NCBI GenBank assembly: GCA_028691535.1
Contig: JAQUZB010000005.1
Coordinates: 44,716-108,715, forward strand
DNA length: 64,000 bases
From: Candidatus Altimarinota bacterium
Lineage (GTDB): Bacteria; Patescibacteriota; Gracilibacteria; BD1-5; UBA6164
Direction: 5' to 3'
Part shown: piece after piece, positions 56,975-64,000 of the stretch
Position numbering within the stretch: the stretch's first letter is position 1
Layout: every line of letters begins with the position of its first letter
The notes under the pieces: generated by a model
The model's input: the letters and a program-made list of their open reading frames with translations, nothing else
Told to the model about the DNA's origin: nothing
Database searches by the model: none
Translations under genes and position numbers: made by a program

Positions 56975-57430
56975 ATGTTATCATTAAATAACGTTAAATC
57001 TACTTCATGATCAAGAACAACTTCTAAAAGATTTGGTAGAGGTAATGGTTCTGGTAAATGAACTTTCTGTGGTAGAGGTATGAATGGTCAAAATTCTAGA
57101 TCAGGTGGAGGAACTGCTCCATGGTTTGAAGGTTGACAAACTCCTCTATTTAGAAGAATGCCAAAATTAAAAGGTTTTTCAAATGCAATGTTTAAAAAAG
57201 ATTTTAATATTGTTAATTTATCTGATTTAGAAGTTCTTGCTTCTAAATGAATCACTGAAATTACTAAAGAAGTTTTACTTTTAAACAGAGTTATTAGAGA
57301 TAAAAACTTAGAAGTAAAATTATTAGCTAAAGGTGAATTAAAAGCTAAATTAACTGTTAATGTAGATTACGCATCTGTTTCAGCAAAAGAAGCTGTTGAA
57401 AAAGCTTGAGGAAAAATTGAAACAAAATAA
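56975..57430 (+). CDS. rplO: 50S ribosomal protein uL15
   Basis: 151 residues. [57 protein letters not shown], the glycine-rich N-terminus of uL15, and a folded tail. Its stop is just before a terminator that separates it from secY. Confidence 0.96.
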
Positions 57431-57462
57431 AAAAACCTAAGCTTTTAGTTTGGGTTTTTTGT
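57429..57462 (+). terminator. Terminator between rplO and secY
   Basis: aaaaaccta (about 57431-57439) pairs with tttgggttttt (about 57450-57460, one G-T pair) around a 7-base loop, then T-rich. May be partial, allowing some read-through to secY. Confidence 0.7.
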
Positions 57463-57511
57463 TTTTTTATGTATAATTAAGATTGTATTAATTTATAAAT
57501 AATTTTATCTT

Positions 57512-58780
57512 ATGATTAAGAGTATAAAATCTGTATTTGGAAATAAAAATATCAGAAAAAAAATAGTTGCTACTCTTTTGTTAGTTTTAGTTTATAAAGT
57601 TTTATCTATTATCCCAGTTTACTGAGTAGATACTACTAAACTATCAACTATTATTGAAGCTAATAAATGATTGTCTTTTTTTAGTGCTTTAATGTGAGGA
57701 TGATTGTCACATTTTTCAATAATATTAATGTGATTATCTCCATATATTAATGCCTTAATTATTATTCAATTACTTTGAGTTATAGTTCCAAAAATAGGTG
57801 ATTTACAAAAAGAATGAGAACAATGACAAAAAAAGATTACTAAAATGACTAGATGGTTAGCATTGCCTTTAGCATTTGTTCAATCTTATTGAATGATTGT
57901 TTTATTAAATACTCTAGCTTGAGGTACTATAATTGATTTGTCAGATACTAAAACTGTATTAATGGCAATGACTATTGTAACTGCTGGTACTATATTTTTG
58001 ATGTGGTTATGAGAAGTTATGACTGAAGTTTGAATTGGTAATGGTATATCTGTTATCATTACTGCTTGAGTTTTAGCTTGAGTTCCTACAAATATTATGT
58101 CTCATGTTAGTGCTTGAACTTATGGATTACTTTCATGAATTTTAGTAGCTACATTAGCTATAATATATGTTATAATCAAGTTTACTGAAGGTAATAGAAG
58201 AATACCAGTTATTTATACTAGAACTTGAAGAGAAGAAAAATCTTATTTTCCAATAAGAATTAATCAAGCTTGAATGATTCCTATAATATTTGCTGTTTCA
58301 TTAATTACATTTCCTTCTATTGTTGGACAATTAATGGTTTCATCTGCAAATGATAAAGTATTAAGTATTTGAAATTTCTTAGTTGCAAATTTTAGTATGT
58401 CAAATCCTTCTTGGGCATTTATAGCTTTATACTTTTTACTTGTAGTTTGATTTTCATTTTTCTACGTATCAATTACATTTAATACTGAAAATATAGCTGA
58501 AAGTATCCAAAAAAGAGGTGGATATATTCCTGGTATCAGACCTGGAGTTGAAACTTCTAATTATTTAACTAAAGTTTCAGGACATTTAAATTTATTTTGA
58601 GGTTGATTTTTAGCTTTAATTGCTGTTCTACCTTATGTAGTTTGAAAATTTATGTGAGGTCAATCAGTTGATTTTATTATATCTGCTTCATGATTAATAA
58701 TTATAGTTTCTGTAATTCTAGATGTAGTTAGAAAAGTAGATGCTGAATTAAAAATGTATGATTATTCAAAATATAATTAA
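57512..58780 (+). CDS. secY: Protein translocase subunit SecY
   Basis: 422 residues, ten predicted helices. Motifs: LLLVLVYKVLSIIPVYGV, SIILMGLSPYINALIIIQLL, TEGNRRIPVIYTRTG, ESIQKRGGYIPGIRPGVETSNYL. End YDYSKYN. adk, map and infA do not follow, unlike the classical spc operon; secY is the last gene. Confidence 0.97.
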
Positions 58781-58781
58781 T

Positions 58782-58816
58782 AAAAAAAACACTTTATTAA
58801 AAAGTGTTTTTTTATT
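58782..58816. terminator. Bidirectional terminator between secY and def
   Basis: aaaaaacacttt and aaagtgtttttt around attaa; T and A runs on both sides. The def TAA (58812-58814) is within the right arm. Confidence 0.88.
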
Positions 58817-59282
58817 TGTTTAAATAGTCTATAAATAATTTTCCATCTAAATGATCAACTTCATGTTGTACAATTCTAGCTGTTAATCATTCTAAAATCA
58901 ATGTTCTTTGAGTTTTTTTCTCATCTGTATAATTGAGTTTTATAGTTTTAAATCTCTCAACATCTCATTTTTCTCAAGGTACAGATAAACATCATTCACT
59001 ATCAATTTCAGTAATTTTTGAGTGTTCAGTTATTTCTGGATTTATCATAATAACAGTTTTGAAATTTTCATCATCCCGATCTTTTAGTAGACTAACTATT
59101 ATAAGTCTAATAGAGTGTCATACTTGAGGTGCAGCTAATCAAACTCATGCATTTTCAGGATTTTTAATGTATTTTAACATTTCACGACCAAGTTTTACTG
59201 CATCTTTGAAATTTTTATCAGTTATTTTTTCAGCAATTCATCTAAGTATAGGATTTTTGTTTCAAGTTTCTATTTTTAACAT
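58812..59282 (-). CDS. def: Peptide deformylase
   Basis: Removes the formyl group from nascent N-formyl-Met. 156 residues. Motifs GVGLAAPQVG, EGCLSVP, and QHEVDHLDGKLF with the metal-binding His pair. Start ATG at 59282. Functional partner of Fmt (36.9 kb). Divergent from ruvB. Confidence 0.96.
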
Positions 59283-59422
59283 TTTTTAATCGTAAATAAT
59301 AATTGTTCTCATTATAGCCTAAATATTTAATTTTGCAAATGAAGCTTGTTTAAATTTTCACTTTACAAAATTACTTATATCTATAAAATATATACAAAAT
59401 ATATATAAGACATAATTAAATT

Positions 59423-60433
59423 ATGATAGAGTCAAGTAAAAAACAAACAAATTCTAGAGTAGTAACACCAACTGAAAATATAAATGATAAAACATATTTT
59501 TCAAATATTTTAAGACCTTTGAAATTGGAAGATTATGTTTGACAAGATAGTATAAAGAAGCATTTATCAGTTTCTATTTCTTCATCAAAAATTAGATGAG
59601 AAGCTTTGGATCATATACTTTTTTATTGACCACCAGGACTTTGAAAAACAACTATTTCAAATATTATAGCTCACGAAATGCAATCAGCTCTTAAATCTAC
59701 AAGTTGACCAGCAATTGATAAACAATCAGATTTAGTAAGTATTTTATCAAATCTTGAAGAATGAGATATACTTTTTATAGATGAAATTCATAGACTTAAG
59801 CCACAAGTTGAAGAAATACTTTATACTGCAATGGAAGATTTTGAAATAGATATTATGGTTTGAAGTTGAACTTGAGCACAAAGTGTAAAGTTACCATTGA
59901 AAAGATTTTCTCTTATTTGAGCAACAACTAGATTATCAGCACTTTCAAATCCACTTAGAGATAGATTTTGAAATATTTTAAAACTAGATTTTTATACAAG
60001 TGAAGAATTAGCAAAAATAATTCACAATAACTCATTTAAATTAGATTTAAGCCTTTCTAATTATGCTCTTGAATCAATATCTAAAAAATCTAGATGAACC
60101 CCAAGAATCTCAAATAGATTACTAAAAATCATAAGAGATTATCATACCATTTGAAAAGATTTACTTAAGGAAGAAATTATTGATGAAATATTTACTGATA
60201 TTTGAATTGATGATTTATGACTTGATTATTTAGATAGAAAATATTTAAATACAATTATGGACAAATTTGCTTGTTGACCGGTTTGATTAAATACACTTTC
60301 TAGTGCGATTTGAGAAGAAGAATCAACTCTTGAAGATGTCGTTGAACCGTATCTTTTACAAATTGGTTTTATAGAAAGAACACCAAGAGGTAGAAAAATT
60401 ACATTTGATGCTATTAATCATTTAAAAAAATAA
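59423..60433 (+). CDS. ruvB: Holliday junction branch migration helicase RuvB
   Basis: 336 residues. [22 protein letters not shown], Walker A GPPGLGKTT (Lys 75, two of its glycines TGA), Walker B FIDEIHRL, sensor [18 protein letters not shown], and [13 protein letters not shown] at the C-terminus. The pattern is classic RuvB. ruvA and ruvC are not adjacent. Last stop 2 bases before the next ATG. Confidence 0.97.
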
Positions 60434-60435
60434 TT

Positions 60436-61620
60436 ATGATTTTTAAAAAAAATATAGAAAAATTTAATCTTGTTGAATGAGTTGAAATTGTTAAAGAACA
60501 AATTATTAAAAAAATTACAAAAACTAAATGAGTTTTTGTAATTTTGATTGCTTGATGAACTGCTAGTTGAAAAACTTCGGCAGTTGCTAAAAAAATAAAT
60601 GATTTTTTCCCTGATTCTCAAATATTGTCGATGGATAATTATTATAGATGACCAAGTTTTATGGCGGAACATCCTGATTATAATTTTGACCAACCAGAAG
60701 TTTTAAACTTAGATTTATTTTTTAAACATTTAAAAGATTTAAAAAAGTGAAATGATGTTATGATTCCTTCATTTGATTTTAAAAATGATCCAAAAATGGA
60801 TGCTATAAAAATTAAATCAAGTAAAATTATAATTGTAGAATGACTTTTTGCTCTAACTGATAAAATTTCAAAATTATGAGATTATAAAATTTTTGTTGAT
60901 CTATGAGCTCATAGTCAAATACTTAGAAGATTATTTAGAGATGTTGAAAGAACTTGAGATAAGCCAAAAGATATATTAAAGTATTTTTTAGATGTAGTTT
61001 CTCCTATGCATAAAAAATATGTAGAACCAACAATAAAAAATGCTAATGTTATTTTGATTAATGATTATATACCAAAATTAGAATCACAAAATGCAAAAAT
61101 TAAAAATGCTAATGTTAGATTTAAAGTAACTCAAAAAGGTATAAAAGAAGTTTTAGATGAAATTATATATAAATTATGAGGAACATATGTTTGAAAAACT
61201 GAACAAATAGATTATTTCTTTAATCCTAATAATTGAAACTTTAAAAAAACATGAGAAATATTAAAAATTTCAAAATTATGATTTAATAGATATTTTTTTA
61301 CTTATTTTTGACCATTAAATGATAAAAAAATCTATGAAGACAGATATACTATGAAATTTTTTATAGATTATGATGCTTTACTTGATTTTAAATCTCTTTT
61401 CCCAAATGATGTAATTGAGATATCAAAGTTAAGAAGAACATTCTTTATTTCTTGAGTTTTAATATGTTTAGATGAATTAGAAAATTGAGAATCTTATCTA
61501 ACTTTTAAATTTGATGAAAAAAATTGAAAAAAAATAATAACTGATGTTTTAGAACATCTTGAAATAGATGCTAGAACGTGAATTAAGAAATCTTATATAG
61601 AATTAATATACAATAAATAA
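60436..61620 (+). CDS. Uridine kinase-like P-loop NTPase fused to a CYTH (triphosphate tunnel) domain
   Basis: 394 residues. N-terminal uridine kinase/phosphoribulokinase domain: P-loop GGTASGKTS (Lys 46), SMDNYYRGPSFMAEHPDYNFDQPEVLNLDLF, DFKNDPKMDA, RRLFRDVERTGDKPKDILKYF. From about residue 225 a CYTH-like domain: YEDRYTMKFFIDYDALLDF, VIEISKLRRTFFISGVLICLDELENG, YLTFKFDE, and a C-terminal KKSYIELIYNK matching the final SYxELL helix of CYTH proteins. The same domain order occurs in plant TTM1/TTM2. Reaction not provable here; 2 bases after ruvB. Confidence 0.8.
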
Positions 61621-62519
61621 TGTCTATTTGGCAAACTAAATCTTGGCAAGAAATGCTTAAAAACTCAAATCAAATTCAAAATTTTTTTGAATTTGATTGA
61701 GTTTTTATTGAAAAAAGAAGTATTTGATTATGACAATTTTGATTATTTATTTTATGAATAAATGAAGAAATATTAAATGAAGTTTTTTTAACTAAGTTAA
61801 AAAAACTTTGTAAGGATGAAAATTGTTTATTCGTTCAGTTTGAAACTATAAATTATGAAGATAAATGAATTTCTATAATACCAGATTTTAAAGTTTGATA
61901 TTATAAAAAATTTATAACTCCATATACTGCAATTATTGACTTAAATTTAGGTTTAGATGACATATTATCTCTGATGAAACCAAAATGAAGATACAATATA
62001 AAGTTAGCAGAAAAAAAATGAGTTGTCGTTCATGAAGTAGAAAAAACAAAAGAAAATGTAGAGATTTTTTATAATTTGATGCTTGAAACTACTTCTAGAG
62101 ATAATTTTAACTGAAATAGTTTAGATTATTATATTTCATTTTTAAATGGAGTTAAAGAATCAAAATTATTTATATCATATTATCAAGATATAGCTATTTC
62201 ATCAGGTATTTTTACTTATGTTTGAAATGTAGCAATTTACTATTATTGAGCATCAACTAGTGATGTTAATTACAGAAATCTAATGGCTCCATATTTATTG
62301 CAATGGACAGCTATTTGTAAGTGAAAGGAGTTAAATTGTGAAATATATGATTTTTTATGAGTTGCAAGTCCATGAGATAAAAAAAGCAGTTTACAATGAG
62401 TAACTGATTTTAAATCTAAATTTACTTCAAATATAATAAAAGTAAGTGAATCTTATATATTTATAAACAATAAATTTAAGTATAATTTGTTGCAAATACT
62501 TAGAAAAATTAAAAGATAA
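61620..62519 (+). CDS. FemAB-family (GNAT-like) aminoacyl/peptidyl transferase
   Basis: 299 residues. Acts, in the family, to add amino acids to lipid II or peptidoglycan cross-bridges using aminoacyl-tRNA. FemAB-type landmarks: GLDDILSLMKPKGRYNIKLAEKKGVVV, ETTSRDNFNGNSLDYYISFL, and ISYYQDIAISSGIFTYVGNVAIYYYGASTSDVNYRNLMAPYLLQW, CEIYDFLGVASPGDKKSSLQG. Start ATG overlaps the previous stop (TAATG). Likely translationally coupled with the UK-CYTH gene. Which amino acid is added cannot be read. Confidence 0.85.
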
Positions 62520-62540
62520 GAGTTTCTTATCTTTTTTTCT
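62509..62540 (+). terminator. Terminator of the ruvB-femAB unit
   Basis: aaaagataag (62511-62520) pairs with cttatctttt, 5-base loop, then T run. The stop TAA (62517-62519) lies in the left arm. Confidence 0.85.
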
Positions 62541-62600
62541 TGATTTTAAAATGAGAATGATTACTATTTTAGTAATATTTTATTTGATAATTATAAAATT

Positions 62601-63176
62601 ATGTTTGAATTACCAAAATTACCGTATGAAAAAAATGCTTTAGAGCCATATATTTCAGCAGAAACTCTAGAATATCATTATGGGAAACATCACCAAGCTT
62701 ATGTTACAAACTTAAATAATTTAACAGCTTGAACTGATTTTGAAGCTATGAATTTGGAAGATGTTATTAAAAATTCAAGTGCTTGAATTTTTAATAATGC
62801 TGCTCAAGTTTGGAATCATACTTTTTATTGGAATTGTTTAGCACCAAATGCATGATGAGAAGCAAATGGTAAAGTTGGAGAACTTATAAATAGAGATTTT
62901 TGAAGTTTTAGTGAATTTAAGGAAAAATTTACTCTGAGTGCAATTTGAAATTTTGGTTCTGGTTGGACTTGGCTTGTATTAAATCCTGCTTGAAAACTTG
63001 AAATTGTTAACACTTCAAATGCTGCTACTACTGTAACTACAGATAATAAAGCACTTTTAGTTGTAGATGTATGGGAACATGCATATTACATAGATACAAG
63101 AAATGCTAGACCAAAATACTTAGAAAATTTTTGGAATTTAGTAAATTGGGATTTTGTGAATGATAATTTAAAATAA
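62601..63176 (+). CDS. sodA: Superoxide dismutase (Fe/Mn)
   Basis: 191 residues. [57 protein letters not shown] (here [12 protein letters not shown]), FGSGWTWLV, and the metal-binding [24 protein letters not shown]. Metal choice (Fe vs Mn) is not settled by sequence alone. Suggests exposure to oxygen or host oxidants. Confidence 0.96.
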
Positions 63177-63208
63177 CAAAAAAGACTTATATTATAAGTC
63201 TTTTTATT
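63177..63208 (+). terminator. sodA terminator
   Basis: aaaaagactta and taagtcttttt around tatta, then T-rich. Confidence 0.85.
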
Positions 63209-63266
63209 TGTATTAAATTGTATTTTAACTATATTTTTATAAAGATATTATTTAAATAAAAATAAA

Positions 63267-64000
63267 ATGCTTCCAGAAGTAGATATATATTCAGATTGAG
63301 GTTCAAATCCAAATCCTTGAAAATGAGGTTATTGAGTTATACTTTGTTATAAATGAATTAAAAAAGAGTTTAGTGCAGGTTATAAACTGACAACAAATAA
63401 TAGAATGGAGTTAACTTGAGCTATTACTTGACTTGAAAAACTAACAAAAAAATCAAAAGTAAATATTTATACAGATTCTCAATATACTATAAATGGTATA
63501 GAAAAAGGTTGGGCATTGAAATGGAAACAAAATGATTGGTTTAGAACTAAAACAGAAAAAGCAGTTAATTATGATTTGTGGGAAAAATTGCTTGATTTAG
63601 TATTAAAACACGAGGTAAAATTTAACTGGGTTAAATGACATAATGGACATATAGAAAATGAAAGATGTGATGAATTAGCTACAGAAGCTATGAATATGGA
63701 CAATTTGCTTGACGATATTAATTACATACCAAATGAAGAAGAGTTAAAAAATATGACTACTAATTTTTTACAAAAAAATAATTCTCAAGATAAAAAATCA
63801 AGTGACAAAAGTATAAAAATCACAAAAGCTTGAGATTCTTGTCGTAAATGTGGTGAAAAAGTAGTAAAAAAATTACCAAAACATACATCTAAAACAAAAA
63901 CTCAAAATTATTATTATGAATATTATTTATCATGTCCAAATTGCAAAACAAACTATATGGTTGATAGTGCAAAAAGAGAAATAAATACTCTGAAAATATA
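63267..64000 (+). CDS. rnhA: Ribonuclease HI with C-terminal zinc ribbon (3' end outside window)
   Basis: At least 244 residues visible. The RNase HI domain (about 1-145) carries DIYSDGGSNPNPGKGGYGVIL, NRMELTGAITGLEKL, IYTDSQYTINGIEKG, and KGHNGHIENERCDELA, i.e. the D-E-D-(H)-D catalytic set. After a linker, a zinc ribbon follows: CRKCG (about 194) and CPNCK (about 225), close to the right edge. The reading frame is still open at base 64000. Such a zinc ribbon is not part of standard RNase HI. Confidence 0.92.

Overview
The window comes from a strongly AT-rich bacterium that reads UGA as glycine (genetic code 25), i.e. a Candidate Phyla Radiation lineage of the Absconditabacteria (SR1) / Gracilibacteria type. 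Nearly every gene is interrupted under the standard code, but opens into a full-length, family-typical protein once TGA is read as Gly. TGA falls at invariant glycines, for example in the P-loops of PilB, RuvB and the DinG-like helicase and in the amidase motif of GatA. TGG is still used for Trp, and TAA/TAG are the only stops. All coordinates here assume code 25.

Layout. 1-4.5 kb (minus): type IV pilus operon (two unknown single-pass membrane proteins, PilB ATPase, PilC platform). 4.5-15.5 kb (mostly minus): DnaQ-DinG helicase, a secreted coiled-coil protein (plus), RsuA-type pseudouridine synthase, MurB, UvrA, a zinc-ribbon protein, ComF, leucyl aminopeptidase. 15.5-18.1 kb (minus): unrecognised, very AT-rich membrane and small proteins. 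18.5-21.9 kb (plus): S41 protease, glyA, a membrane-anchored HTH protein, tRNA-Arg(CCU). 22-24.6 kb (minus): MutL and two small proteins. 24.7-27.8 kb (plus): bL19, GatA, a coiled-coil protein. 27.8-34.5 kb (minus): ComEC core, an Lgt-like membrane protein, Ndk, RNase Y, EF-G. 34.6-41.6 kb (minus): an overlapping set (PnuC-like, WecA/TagO-like, pilin-like, Fmt, ABC-2 permease, PrmC, unknown) and PheS.

41.7-46.2 kb (plus): MscL, a three-copy 28-bp tandem repeat, a 924-residue pilin-like adhesin candidate, a lipoprotein and a polytopic membrane protein. 46.2-48.4 kb (minus): an FAD oxidoreductase and a HEPN-like protein. 48.5-58.8 kb (plus): a compact S10/spc ribosomal protein cluster from uL3 to SecY with a promoter and structured leader. 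It lacks S10 at its head and uL30 between uS5 and uL15. 58.8-64 kb: Def (minus), then RuvB, a uridine kinase-CYTH fusion, a FemAB-like transferase, Fe/Mn superoxide dismutase and RNase HI with a C-terminal zinc ribbon (cut by the window edge).

The genes fit a small-genome, probably host-associated cell that keeps information processing, peptidoglycan synthesis, surface pili and a DNA-uptake machine (PilB/PilC, ComEC, ComF). No phage, insertion sequence or CRISPR array is visible. The accessory interest lies in the giant pilin-like protein with its flanking repeats, a 16-codon ORF with a near-perfect Shine-Dalgarno sequence, the membrane-tethered HTH protein, the HEPN-like protein, and palindromic terminators that contain stop codons.
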